A stretch of 64,000 bases of DNA from Bimuria novae-zelandiae CBS 107.79 (GCA_010015655.1 ML976657.1:124001-188000), one strand, 5' to 3'; numbered from the stretch's first letter, positions 1 through 11,030 are shown. Translations and numbers: made by a program. Notes: a model not told the origin generated them from the sequence alone.

Positions 1-455
1 CTCGACAAAGTCCAAGATTGGCGAAGTCCTTAAGCGTGTTCGAACCAATATATGTAATTAATCTGCGAAAAGAGGGGTTTATGTTGAACTTTTATAATAA
101 CACGAGAAACTATGTCGCTGGAGGCGATTGTCAATTGTGACGAAAGCAAAGTAATTGAATTAGCTATAAAAGTAGAACATGTTGGGGTTTATATAAGAGC
201 CATTTCAACAAGAACGCCTGAGATCTCGAGATGAGAGACGGTTTGCTGTACAAGCGTATCACTTTATTGATCTCACGCATATCACACCACGGCATGGAAC
301 TCCAGGTCGGGGTTAAGCAAGCAGGAGCGGAACGAATCCAAGGAGCTACATGATTGGCTTGCCCTGCACGGACAAGCGGAATCAAATTACGCCGCGAGGG
401 TTTATCGCCTGTGCAAGCGCCGACCCAGGACCAGAAATTTAACAATGCCTGAAAA
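1..455. other. 5' flank of the kinase gene, no gene seen
   Basis: I see no convincing coding sequence, RNA gene or repeat here. It is AT-moderate DNA upstream of the kinase start and presumably holds its promoter. The short open frames on the minus strand look random in composition. Confidence 0.4.
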
Positions 456-1890
456 ATGCTCAGCGTCTTCTGTCGAAGTTGTTGCAAAGTAGGACATCAA
501 ACTTACAAACGCGGATCCGTGTCCTTTCATACTTCAAAGATGGACCCCACGCTGCCTTTTGAAGAGGAGAATCTACCTTGGTACTCTCCGGATCAGTTTT
601 ATCCTGTCACTATCGGAGAAGTGCTCGACTCTAGCTACAGGGTACTAGGAAAACTCGGGTACGGTGCGCATTCTACTGTTTGGCTTTGTCGGCATATAAG
701 GTAAGATCCGTAATCTCCAGCTCTGTAACTCATCAGCTGACGCTACAGGCAAAGAGATCGTAGGTTTGTTGTCGTCAAGGTCTGCACTCGAGATGGTCAT
801 CAGTCTGCTCGCGTCAGTCGGGAATTACGGTTCTACGAGCATGTCAGTTCACTCAAGGCTGATCATCACGGCCAGTCCTTTATTCGTGGTCTACTCGGAA
901 CATTTGAAATTACTGGCCCTACAGGTCAACATCTGTGCCTGGTTCATCCCCCGATGCACATGACCGTCCGAGACCTCCAATACATGAAACCGTCACGTCG
1001 ATTGAATGAGCCCCTCTTGAGATGGACTCTTTCCAACGTTCTGAGTGCACTCACGTTCCTGCATGAACAGGCTGAAGTTATACACACTGGTAAATTACCT
1101 AGACCGGTTCGTTTCTTTAATTGACAGAAGCAGATATCAACCCGTCAAATATCATGTTGACTGTAGCCGATGATTCTGTCCTCGAGAGTGTCGAAAAGGC
1201 TGAAGCAGAAAACATGTTACCAAAAAAGGTTGTTGACAATGTTCGCACGATATACTGCTCTCATAAGCTCGGTCTTCCTAAGGATTCTCTCTAGGGCGAG
1301 CCAGTCCTTTGTGATTTTGGAGAAGCTCGTATAGGTAAATGTCACAAAGGCCTCATTCAACTTGAGTTGTACCGCGCTCCTGAGGTGTTGTTCAATATGG
1401 AATGGGGTTCAAGTGTAGACATTTGGAGTGTTGCAGCTTTGGTGAGTCTGCTAAAACCAGATGCTTATACTACCAAGTCCATGTAGGTGTGGGATCTTTT
1501 TGAGAACAGACACTTGTTCCATGCTGTGGACGAGAATGGACAACCTTCAGCGACTAACCACGTCGCCGAAATGGTTGCGTATCTCGGGTTGTCTCCATCT
1601 GAGTATATCCGCAGAAGCGAAACTACAGATAAAGTCTTCAACAAGGATGGCAAGTGATCCTACCCTAACCTACCACAACAATTGAGCTAAGTCGCATAGG
1701 CCATTGGAAGGGTGCTGGAGGAGTAGTCATCCCTCCGCTCTCTCTTGACCGCGCGGTCACTGCTCTTGACGGCGAAAGCAAGCGTTTATTTCTGGATTTC
1801 ATCAAGCCAATGCTAGATTGGCTACCCGAAAAGAGGAAGAGAGCCTCTGAGCTACTCAAGAACCCCTGGCTAAACATAGCAACATCCTAG
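456..1890 (+). pseudogene. SRPK-type Ser/Thr protein kinase, interrupted by one TAG
   Basis: Reads as a fungal SRPK-like kinase (SR-protein kinase family). Proposed exons are 456-700, 749-1089, 1134-1441, 1487-1653 and 1692-1890, together 1260 nt or 420 codons. Visible landmarks are the Gly-rich loop (GKLGYGAHSTVWLC), the VVKV lysine strand, the catalytic loop HTDINPSNIM when the third exon starts at 1134, the DFG motif (CDFGEAR), the RAPEV segment and a final NPWL. One in-frame TAG at 1292-1294 lies between LPKDSL and GEPVLCDFG, where related fungal kinases usually have Trp (TGG), so a single G-to-A change would explain it. All other reading is intact, so the gene is recently inactivated, miscalled at one base, or read through. 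Removing the stop with a 66-nt intron would delete conserved residues. The fourth intron is short (about 38 nt). Start 456 keeps a short basic N-terminus; Met at 540 is an alternative. Confidence 0.7.
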
Positions 1891-2603
1891 TGGTCATCAA
1901 TTCGATGATAACTAGTCTGGTAATATGGGCGTGTGAATAACTTCGACGCCGGTTCCAAGCTCACATTATGAAGTAGGGGAAGGGAGAGGGAAATTATGAG
2001 TAAATTGGTATATTCACGATGTGTTGCTTAACGCTCTAATATGCGGTTCTGTACGTATTCATCAAGAATGTGCTCCCCTTCAATGAGAATACAGTCTGGC
2101 TTGGCGGTACCGCATGGTTGCAAATCGCCGTTTGTCACGTTTCTAATTGCTATGTCAGGTCTTTGTGTCTTTGCGGCAGGCTGGATGTTCCAAAACCTAC
2201 GACATGCGTAGAATGGGTATACTGCCTCTGTTTTTAAGGTACTAATTTGGACTTGCTTAAGGCACTGATACTTGCCGCCGCCCTACGGCCTTTCGCCGTG
2301 CCTCATGAGTCCGTATGGATTCTAGCGTGCCGTATTCTTGACTTAGGCTGACTTAGACTCCCTTCGGCTTTCGCGCCACCACACTGCATCAAGGCGAAAC
2401 AATTCCGCAAGGAAATGCGATCGGACTCTTGACGTAGTAACCCACCATGTAGTAGGTGTCTCGCTTAAAGCTATCAGAGCGCTGCCGCTTCCGAAACCAT
2501 GGCAATCTAACCTAATCAATAGGGTGACCAATACATTGATTGACCCGTTAACCTGAGCATCAGCCGCCTTCCCTGCTGGCTCACCAGGCGCGACAAGACC
2601 AAC
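1891..2603. other. Intergenic, nothing recognised
   Basis: This stretch lies between the kinase and a hypothetical gene. It has no frame with coding character and no clear repeat. The minus-strand frame at 2343-2684 overlaps the next gene antisense and looks spurious. Confidence 0.4.
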
Positions 2604-3326
2604 ATGGCCACTCAAGGACCAAACCAGCCTAACCCTCCTTCCTCCAAAGCCACCATCACCATCAGGCTCTCTGTTTCCTCGCATACTCTTCCACGGAAGC
2701 CGTCAGCTTCCTCTCTGCCATTCGCAGTGATAATTACTGTCACTGTCAGCGCCTCAAGTCGCCCATCATGTCCCGTTACGATTAATGCCTTCAATACGCC
2801 TCTTTCCTCAGATCTCAATCCGGAAGGCTTCAACTGTTTCAACCTCGGATACCTGTCTTTGCGCCGCAACCATCCTGTTTCCCAGAATGTTTCTCTCGGG
2901 CTATTCCGTCCGAACTACGGCATGAACTACAGTCAACCACATGCAGACATCCGTGAACGCCACATGGTAACCCTTGTCACAATTCCCTCGCTCCCGTCCG
3001 GGGAGTCGCTCGAGGTGCGCCATGAGCTTAGTTGGGCACGTATTGTGAAAGATGGACAGCTGGATGAGGCATGGGCGAGCGAAATTTGGGAGGTCGATTT
3101 TACACAGCGCGCCTCGCGCATCTTTTTAAGCTGGTGGTGCTGGGGTGACGTGGCTAAGGACGGGGATTTGGGAAACAAGCTACTGTTAGGATGGGAGAGC
3201 GGGGGAGCCAACCACGGGGAGGTGGAGCCGACCAAGGAGCTTTTGGAGGGCGGTACAGTGGTCAGCGAAGCTTTACATGGTATAAGGTTGAAATGTGAGG
3301 GGGGGCAAGGTAGCATTTGTGGTTGA
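2604..3326 (+). CDS. Hypothetical protein, 240 aa
   Basis: I do not recognise this protein family with confidence. It is a single uninterrupted frame starting MATQGPNQPNP, with a Ser/Thr-rich first half containing a beta-rich VIITVTVSAS stretch. The middle (MVTLVTIPSLPSGESLEVRHELSWARI) and a Trp-rich stretch near residue 175 (FLSWWCWGDV) look like folded protein. No signal peptide or membrane segment is seen. It resembles in style the small lineage-restricted cytosolic proteins common in Dothideomycetes (inference). Long antisense frames overlap it, but codon and residue composition favour the plus strand. Introns or a longer 3' end cannot be excluded. Confidence 0.5.
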   Translation: MATQGPNQPNPPSSKATITIRLSVSSHTLPRKPSASSLPFAVIITVTVSASSRPSCPVTINAFNTPLSSDLNPEGFNCFNLGYLSLRRNHPVSQNVSLGLFRPNYGMNYSQPHADIRERHMVTLVTIPSLPSGESLEVRHELSWARIVKDGQLDEAWASEIWEVDFTQRASRIFLSWWCWGDVAKDGDLGNKLLLGWESGGANHGEVEPTKELLEGGTVVSEALHGIRLKCEGGQGSICG

Positions 3327-4348
3327 GGGCTAGATGAAAATCTTGTTGCTTGAAATCCTCCTTGACGTCCAAACAGTTAGTAAGATTGGACTGTTAGAGA
3401 AATGCTTGAAGCAGTAGTTGCGCCTTTTGTGGTATCTTGCTCTCTAAACTTCACATCAAATACACTATGATCATCTCCTGCCCAACCGCTTTCTGCTCCG
3501 CACAGTTTCCTAGTCAAAGGCATATCAGTAGGCCGTCACAAACCTGGTGTCACTGGAAACTAACAGCCGTGCTACGTCCAACCTTCTCCGAGGGTCCATA
3601 TACAAGTTAGGTGCCTTGGGTTTTAGGTCATGCAGACTCGAACAATCAAATACGCAGAGGTCGTAAGAGTCCGTTACGCAGCCAAGTCCAAAAAGCCAAG
3701 TGGAGGGTAAAAATAGTCTTATCATGATGTGCACTATGTAGATGATAACCAAAACGGGTATTCCTCAATCCATCCTCAACCTTGTCGGCAAAGAAAATAT
3801 CCAACCCACATGGTCACACATCCCAATGACGAATGCAGAATAAGTAGGAAGGTATGGGGATCCGCTCTCAAAGGGAAGAACCGAGGAGAGCACAAAGGGA
3901 GAAGGATAAAATGACTCCGATCTGACAATCCCATACTTTTGTGTTCCAGACGTTCCAGTGGGGCGCGTGCGTGGTAGTGCTCCAGCTGCGGTTCCAGACA
4001 GTTTATGGAAGAGGTGCAAGATGCTTGCCAGGCGCATTGTCGCCAGACCAGACGTCGGCTGCTGATAAACCAAAGGTTGTACTCCAAAACTCCGCGGCCG
4101 TTGAGAGACCAAATGCTACCATTGCTTCAAAGCGAAAACGCCGGTCCCATGCCGACGCCTATAACTGGGGGACTCTATCAGTTCGTGGTGATGGACGCGG
4201 AAGGGCTCGTAAGGACAAGGGTCGACGGGGGCTGCGTCGTAATTCGTTATTGCGAAGGGAACGAGGATGTGGTAAACGCTCAAGACATGCGCGCGGGCGA
4301 GGACAGGCCGTTTAAACTCCAGAAGAACACACGGCCTTTGACTTGACC
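3327..4348. other. Intergenic between convergent genes
   Basis: About 1 kb between the hypothetical gene and the 3' end of the Ras-type gene. Several overlapping short frames occur on both strands, but none has recognisable protein features. It probably holds the two 3' untranslated regions. Confidence 0.35.
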
Positions 4349-5135
4349 TCAAAGGATGACACATTTGGGCCCCTTCTTGTCGCGGGGGCTCGGGCGTCCC
4401 CTGCCGCGACCCTTCTCGCCGTTGGTGGGGCGCGTCGGACCCGGGCGCACGTGAGTGCGGTCACGCGGCGGCTTAGCATCACGGCCAGCGCCCTGGTGCC
4501 GTTGCTTGCGCAGCTGGCGCACCACGTCGAAGAAGGCCTTTTCGACGTTGACGCAGTTCTTGGCCGAGGCCTCCACGAACTCGCAGCCCAGCTCCTTGGC
4601 CAGGGCACTGCCCTCCTGGATCGAGACCTCGCGCTCCGTCACGCGGTCGCACTTATTCCCTACCAGCATGACGGGGGCGGCACCGAAGGTAGAGCCGAGA
4701 GGTGAGGCGGTCAGGGGCGAGCCGGGGTAGGTGGGCGAGCCGGACAGGGATGACTCCTTGACGCGCTGGATCTGGTTGTGGAAGCGCTGGATGCGGGCAA
4801 ACGACGAGCGCGACGATATGCTGTAGACGAGGACGAAGCCCTCGCCGTCGCGTATCCACTGGTCGCGGAGGGCAATGTACTCCTCCTGGCCGGCCGTGTC
4901 GAGCACCTCGAGCATGCACGACTGGCCGTCGATCTGCACCTGCTTGCGGTACGAGTCCTCGATGGTCGGGTCGTACGTCTCGACGAAGTGGTTCAGGCAG
5001 AGCTGCGGGCGCGGGTTAGCCGTGGCGGGCGGACGACGGGGTTCACGCTATGCTCACCTGGATCGTCAGGGCGGTCTTGCCGACGCCGCCGTCGCCCAGC
5101 ACCACCAGCTTGTACAGGGTCATCTTGCCCGCCAT
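4349..5135 (-). CDS. ras2: Ras-family small GTPase, Ras-2 type
   Basis: A plasma-membrane GTP switch of the Ras family, 243 aa. Exon 1 is 5058-5135 and exon 2 is 4349-5002, separated by a 55-nt GT-AG intron. Exon 1 encodes MAGKMTLYKLVVLGDGGVGKT with the P-loop. Exon 2 has the effector loop YDPTIEDSYRKQV, DTAGQEEY (switch II), NKCD and ASAK guanine-binding motifs, and ends in the prenylation box CVIL. A Leu in the last position predicts geranylgeranylation (known rule). Between the central strands it carries a Ser/Pro/Gly-rich insert (about residues 112-130), a feature I associate with fungal Ras-2 rather than Ras-1 proteins. The C-terminal 40 residues are basic and Pro/Arg-rich. The family controls morphogenesis and cAMP or MAPK signalling. 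The gene has a long repeat-rich 5' leader region. Confidence 0.92.
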
Positions 5136-5144
5136 GGTGATGGT

Positions 5145-5162
5145 CGAGAGAGAGAGAGAGAG
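5145..5162. repeat. (GA)n microsatellite in the ras2 leader
   Basis: About nine GA units lie only some 10 bp upstream of the ras2 start codon; on the coding strand this is a CT-rich tract just before ATG. Such CT tracts are common in fungal 5' leaders. Confidence 0.85.
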
Positions 5163-5516
5163 GGAGGGAGGGGGCCGGGGCCGTGTCGTGGAGGGCAGCG
5201 GGCAGCTGACGGGCGCTCGCTCAGCTTATGCTGGCTCTCGCAGGAAAACTTGGCGGCGAGGCGGTCGGCGGACCAGACAGACGTGCAGGCGAAACCTCGA
5301 GTCGGCGGCGGCGGGGGTCGCACGAGAAGCGCGGGCGGGTGGGCAGGCGGTGCAGGCGGTGCAGGCGCTGCGATGGCCGGCGAGCGTCTTCGTGCGGGCG
5401 GGTGCAGGCGCGGCGGTGCGCTGCTGTTGCTGCTGTTGCTAGCCGGTTGGTGTTCGGACGGCACGGGTGCGGGTACGGGTGCGGGTGCAGTTCGCTGCTT
5501 GGGCGTGCGCTGTCGC

Positions 5517-5517
<1 letters not shown>

Positions 5518-5549
<32 letters not shown>

Positions 5550-5550
5550 G
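5518..5550. repeat. (GCT)11 trinucleotide repeat
   Basis: Eleven perfect GCT/CTG units inside GC-rich, purine/pyrimidine-skewed sequence about 400 bp upstream of ras2. A shorter imperfect run (CTGCTGTTGCTGCTGTTGC) lies at about 5421-5439. It is probably non-coding, in the promoter or 5' leader. Confidence 0.9.
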
Positions 5551-6129
5551 GCGGCGAGAGGGCAGGAGTCTGGCGGAGGCTGCCAGCGCTGCTGGATCAG
5601 GGTGCAGCCGGGGCGCCGATGGCTCGTGTGTTCCCACGTGAAGACAGGCTTGGACTATCTGAGCGTCTCGTCTGAGCGTCGCATCAACCCGGGATCCGGG
5701 CGTGGGGTGCAATACAGGCGCGGCGTATCGTCGTCCCTGAGCAAGGAGCTGCGAAAGCAGAAAAGCAACGGGGACAGCGTTGACTTTTGACAGACGGGTG
5801 CCGGCTTGTGGTTGGTCAGGCGGCGGCGTGCAGCCAGCGACAGAGATAGCCTCTCTGCCTCGCTAACAACAAACACCAACATGCACGTCGGACCACGGAC
5901 GACCGGCCCAGCATATGTACAAGTAGTCATAAATCCGAGCAGTCGCACCGCGCGCGTGTCGAGACGCCCGCGATGCAATATGTGGCCTGCTGCATCCCCC
6001 CAGCTGTGCGACGTCGCCTGCCCACGCACCCGCAAATGAAGCTCAAGGCCCAGACTCGCGGCGTGGAGAGACAGGCGCACCGGCACCCTATCGTGCCCCC
6101 AGCGCCCGCCCCTCGTCCCTCATGCAGCA

Positions 6130-6205
6130 GCGACTGCAGCTGGCCTCTGGCGTATGTACCTTCGCGACTGCAGCTGGCCTCTGGAGTATGTACCTTCGCG
6201 TCTGC
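6130..6205. repeat. 34-bp tandem repeat, about 2.2 copies
   Basis: Two near-identical 34-bp units begin at 6130 and 6164 (each starts GCGACTGCAGCTGGCC and ends TATGTACCTTC, with one mismatch). A partial third copy begins at 6198. No gene is associated. Confidence 0.85.
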
Positions 6206-6634
6206 ATGCAACGTCGAATACAGGCCCTCTGTCCCAGCCTTGGGCGGATGCAAGGCAAGCACAAGCTGCTCAAGAGACGCCCCACATGTCCAGAAGAGAG
6301 CAAAGCCCTTCGCCGTTTCACCCTAGAGGAAGGGACCGCTCCCACTGCCGCGGCAGGTAGACCTCCAAAAGTCGCGCCGTAGCTAGCCCGCCGAGCGCTG
6401 TGTCGCTCGGTCTGGCTGCCCGTTTTATTTTTCTTTTTTTTTCTTTTCCGCCGGGGTGTTGCATGCTGCGCTAAATAGCCGCGACCCGCGACGAACCATG
6501 GGCTGCGAGGGAGGCTGGGAGCATGGGACCGTTCGCCGTCGGTCGGTGCGACTCCCAGGCCCAGAGCGTGCAGATGCACAGGTGCATGCTGGCGCCTAAC
6601 CCGCATCAACTTCCGCGCACGTGACGCTTCTTAA

Positions 6635-6891
6635 CCTGGAAACCACAGCTACAGCTACAAAGGGTAATTCTCAATAAAGTCGGCCGTCATGTGTGCAGAG
6701 CTCTGCGAGGACGCAGGTGGCCAGAACAACTTTACAGCATAATTAGAACATCTTATTTGGGTGTATTTGCTCATACTTTAGATGAAATCAAGATGCCCGA
6801 CTTTTGAAGTTGCTACCCCTGCAGGGAATCCCTGCTGCACGTGACGGCCGACTTTATTGAGATTACCCTTTGTATTAGCTGCAGAACCTGG
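6635..6891. mobile_element. MITE-like element with about 55-bp inverted repeats
   Basis: The left arm (6635-6698) and right arm (6834-6891) are near-perfect reverse complements over a core of about 45 bp. Shared landmarks are AGGGTAAT, CTCAATAAAGTCGGCCGTCA and GTGCAG, followed outward by CAGCT and CCTGG. The interior of about 135 bp is unrelated, AT-richer and has no gene. Total length is about 257 bp. Long terminal inverted repeats round a short non-coding core suggest a non-autonomous DNA transposon. A target-site duplication is not obvious by eye, so a simple palindrome or cruciform-forming duplication remains possible. Confidence 0.55.
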
Positions 6892-7396
6892 ATTGCGCCA
6901 CCGTCGAGGTTGAGTGTGGTCTTGGCGACACTCGCCTTCGGAATGCCCACGGGCAGCGGGCCGTTGCGATCTGACAAAAACGGGGGCCATTCAATTCAAC
7001 CGCTCTTCTCGCCTTGCGGATGCAGGCAGTCTCGCTGGGGGCCGCCCCGAATCAGCCTCGTGTTGGACAACCTTGAACCCGTGTTGATGCTTTGGCAGAA
7101 CATCTGGATACACCTGGGCAATGGCCTACGCACAGTGAGCCTAGGTGCAACTGTACCACACTTCGTCCTTGCGAATAACCCATGGTGCGTTCCTGACGAT
7201 TAAACGTGAAGAGCGACTCATGGCAACTGGCAACCACTGGGCTAGTGATTATTTGGGGACCGAGTCACTCTATCATTCAGAATGCATTGGTGGCGCTTTT
7301 AAAGCCATTTTCCGGAGACAGGCGACCCTTACACGCTTCAACTTTCGCCGACGTAAAACTGAACTGAAAACCACGTCCGCGTACCTCTTGAACCCT

Positions 7397-9722
7397 TCAC
7401 AACTTCGCCCGCGCTTCCGCCGGCCTGTGCAAATCCTTCCCTTTCAGCCTAAAATATTCCTTCACTTTTGCCCTAGCCACCTCCACGGCCTCCTTGTCTT
7501 CGATGGTTGTTGGGACCACGACCTCCTTGTCCACTTGATCGTGGGTTGCGTTCTCGATGAGCTCGCGTAGTACGCGGCGCAAAGTCTTGCCACTGCGCGT
7601 CTTTGGAATCATACCCTTCCCCTGAATCATACCGCCTAGGCTTGCGATCGCACCTATCTGCTCGCGTACCAGTTTCTGGACCTCTTTAAAGAGAACATCA
7701 TCTGGGACCGCAGCTTCGGAGTGCTCATGTGTAGAGAGCGTAACAAAGGCAAAAGGAAGGTGGCCTTTTAGTTGATCCGGGATGCCTACCACTGCAGCCT
7801 CGGCAATATCTGGATGGGAAGTGATGGCTTGCTCTATCGCGCCTACGACTTCATCAGCAAAGGTGTGCGTGGTGCGGTTTTCGGAAGAGGCTTACCCGTG
7901 CTGAAGCGATGGGCCGCGACATTGAGGATGTCGTCTGATCTCGACATGATAGAAATGTACCCATCCTTATCGATCATGCCAGCGTCACCCGTATCGACCC
8001 ATTTGCCGTTGAACCTTTTCAGATAGCTTCGATAAAATCGCTCCTCGTCCTCCCATAGTGTTGTGAACGCGGAGGGGGCCAGTGGTATTGCCATGACAAT
8101 GTTGCCCATTTGTCCTCTTTTTACCTCGTTTCCATCATCGTCCACGACCCGGACATCGAAGCCCGGCATTGGCTTTCCGGCAGATCCAGGTTTGATTGGT
8201 AACGCCTTCTCGCGTTGCTGCGTAGCAAAATTCTCGCCTGCAGTCGCGCTCAGCGCAATGCCTGAGATGGGCGATCCGGACTCAGATGACCACCAATTGT
8301 CGACTACTCCAGCATCATCCGCGCAGTGCTTTTGTAGAAGTCTCTGGTACATCTCCACAATACTGGGTTCACTTCTCTCTCCAGCTAGGAACAATGCTCG
8401 TAAGGATTTGAGGCTACCAGCTTGACCTCTCTTTTCGAAATATTTGTTCTCACCGTCGTCGCGACGTATGGCTCGCAGTGCGGTTGGCGCCGTGAACATG
8501 GTAGTGACTTTGTATTCTTCAACAATCCGCCAGAAGGTTCCAGCATCGGGAGTGCCTACAGGCTTGCCTTCGAACAGTACCGTCGCAGCGCCAATGAGCA
8601 ACGGAGCATACACGATGTAGGAGTGGCCAACGACCCAACCAACGTCGCTCGCAGTGAACATGACATCACCAGGGCCGTGAATTCCTGCACAGTCAACATT
8701 CTATACGATGCTTTGTCAGGGGCGTGTGTCTATTTACCAAAGAGATACTTGATGGAGAAGTTGAGACCAACTGCATGTCCACCAGCGCTGCGAACCACGC
8801 CTTTCGGCAAGCCAGTTGTTCCTTGAAAGTATCAGCATACGATCCAAAGATCATAGAGGACATAGACTCCGGGCACTTGTCGCGGCACTCGTCGCCCCGG
8901 GACATGGGTACAGTAGTCAAACGCTGGACTGGATGTCAACCTACCTGAAGTATAGATGATGTACAGTCCATCCTCACTTTTCACGGGCACGGCATCAGCC
9001 TTGAGCCCTCTGTTCTTTGCGCTTTTGGCCAATCGTTGCCAGTTTCGTTGGCCGTTCTCCTTGATCACGGGATCCCATCTTAGCTCGTGCCTCTGCCAGA
9101 TGATCGTCTTATATGGCTTAAAGGACGATCTCTCGATGGCTTCTTCGATCATCTTCTTGTAGCCTGCAGGACCCTTGGCACCCTCGATTCCACACGATGC
9201 CGTCATGATGGCCTTTGGACGCGATGCTTCTATGCGTTGGGCCAAAGCAGTCGGAGCAAAACCTCCAAAAACGACAGCATGGATGGCACCGAGACGGGCG
9301 ATAGCGAGCATGGCGAAGAGCGCCGCAGGTATCATCGGCATGTAAATGAGGACTACGTCACCCTTTTTGACACTTTCTTCCCTAAGAACGCCTGCCAGTG
9401 TCTCTACCTCCTCGAGGAGCTGCTTGTAAGTGAATTTCTCTTTAGAACCCGCCACTGGAGAATCCCAGTATATAGCAACGTTGTCTCCATTTCCATTGTT
9501 GACATGTCGGTCCACGCAATTGTAGGTCGTCGATATCTCGCCTCCCGGAAACCACGACCAGTGATCATGTGTTGATCCGCTCTTCAAGGTCTTCTTACTC
9601 TTCTGGAGAGTATTGTGCGGTTGCTTGTGCCAATATACATTCTGAGCTTGTGTACTCCAGAAAGCTTCTAGGTTCGCTGTTGCGTTGGCATATACGCGAT
9701 CTTGGGCATGATTCGGGGCCAT
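7397..9722 (-). CDS. Short-chain acyl-CoA synthetase (propionyl/acetyl-CoA ligase, ACSS3-like)
   Basis: An AMP-forming ligase that activates propionate or acetate to the CoA thioester, 698 aa in four exons: 8945-9722, 8738-8821, 7896-8684 and 7397-7842 (minus strand). The N-terminus has the ACS domain (FWSTQAQNVYWHK), then IYMPMIPAA and the AMP-binding P-loop TSGTTGLPKGVV spanning the first splice junction (about residues 257-268). DTGDAG and SRSDDILNVAAHR follow, and the C-terminus carries the catalytic, acetylation-prone Lys in PKTRSGKTLRR (about residue 636). Wording such as GGEISTTYNCVDRHV and TASCGIEG groups it with PrpE/ACSS3 rather than canonical cytosolic acetyl-CoA synthetase. Start 9722 (MAPNHAQDR) is chosen; the open frame extends upstream without similarity. 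No clear mitochondrial presequence is seen. Substrate preference is inferred. Confidence 0.88.
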
Positions 9723-10419
9723 GATCGTTTCCGCGCTGGGTGTTGGTTGCCGCACAGCCTGGCGTAGAGTGTCGAATTGTCCAATTAATTTCCAATTGAG
9801 ACAAAAGTAAAAACTAATTACAGGAGGCGTTATAGTCTGTAAGGGAGGTGCCAAAAGGGGGGTAGTGTGTTGCCCGTACACGACTGGGAACAATGAGGTC
9901 CAATTGAGATACGCGTGCGTGAGCTCCTTCCGAGTCAATAGCTTCGAGTTGCTTGCAGAGCAGCGCTATTAGGAACGGATACTTCCTCGGTGGTATGGTC
10001 GCCGTCTGGGCTGTAGTGTTTGTGTTTGTGTTCCTTCGGATGTCCGGAAACCACCGTCAATCTGCACTTAACAATGGATCGACTCTTCCTGGATGATGGA
10101 TCTCAGTGTTGCATCTAATCACGGGTGATGAGGTCTGGATCAAATACAATATCGGATGGACGCAAGCAGGGCACACGTAGCCGAGGGTGCGGTTCGGGTT
10201 TGGGGACACTAGCAAACCCCCCGCATTGCGCTAAAGCTTCCCGGACCAGTGTCCTCCGCACTATGCTACAATTGCATGCAGTGGTCTATTTACTACAGTG
10301 GTATCCTTCTTGGTTTGAAGCCGGGTTTTGGGAGCGCATAAGTATGCATGGTAAGAGCGGTCGAGCTCTCGACTTGGGTATTCGCATGGTACAGTACCGC
10401 GCCCAGGAGGTCCTAGGTC
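9723..10419. other. Promoter side of the acyl-CoA synthetase, no gene
   Basis: About 0.7 kb of ordinary base composition between the synthetase start and the AT-rich island. No coding frame with recognisable content is seen. Confidence 0.35.
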
Positions 10420-11030
10420 ATTATTTTAATAGCATTTTAAGGTTGAGTTTAATAACAGCAGCATATTAACCACGCATATAATATTAATAATATATTTAAT
10501 TGGAAATAATGCCTACTATATAACTTATTGCTAGAGCTTATATATTTAACAGAATTAAAATTTTAATAGTATATAATCTACATTATTTTGCGTTTATAAG
10601 GCTAATCATTGCATATAGTATAAAATACTATTATAAGTGATTGTATTAGCTAATATTCGTATACTAAAATACACTTTAAATAACGCCTCCGCACTAACGC
10701 TTCTATACTAAGTTACTACACTCTACATAGTCGCGTACAATATTAAAAATAAAGTATAAAGGGGGCCCTATACGTGTAGGGGATAGAGGGATACTTAGGG
10801 TTAGTAAATATATATATATATATATATTAACGCTTAGAGGCTCCTACTATATACGTTATTATTACTTAAACGCTCCAACATCGTGCTAAAACGCGTTAAA
10901 TAGTATTAGAATTATGCCTACTTTAATATATAATACATCTAATTCTTTTAACTTCGAATTTGATTACTAAAAACACAATATAAATAGAACATATATGATC
11001 AGGTTAAGAATAGCGTGTTGAGCAACCCTA
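10420..11030. repeat. AT-rich, RIP-like island
   Basis: A block of about 600 bp with an abrupt shift to very high A+T. TpA steps are frequent and there are many in-frame stops in every frame, unlike the GC-balanced flanks. It contains a (TA)n tract at about 10807-10827. This is what RIP leaves of a repeated element in Pezizomycotina (known process). The original element is not recognisable by eye. Confidence 0.6.

Larger units (their letters stand above)
5136..7396. other. Repeat-rich region between ras2 and the acyl-CoA synthetase
   Basis: About 2.2 kb with no credible gene. It includes the ras2 promoter and leader and, at the right end, the 3' flank of the acyl-CoA synthetase. It holds a GA tract, a GCT tract, a 34-bp tandem repeat and a MITE-like inverted repeat, each listed separately. 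Long overlapping open frames at 4875-5790 arise from GC-rich low-complexity sequence. Confidence 0.5.

Noticed and set aside
1229..1294. A 66-nt intron that would splice out the TAG in the kinase
   Set aside because: It has GT and AG ends, but the removed stretch (VDNVRTIYCSHKLGLPKDSL) matches conserved kinase sequence before DFG, and no good branch site is seen.
9723..9938. N-terminal extension of the acyl-CoA synthetase to Met 9938
   Set aside because: The added 72 residues show no targeting signal or similarity; the family start fits 9722.
10793..10806. Telomere-like TTAGGGTTAG
   Set aside because: Only about one and a half units within AT-rich DNA; chance or a remnant, not a telomere.
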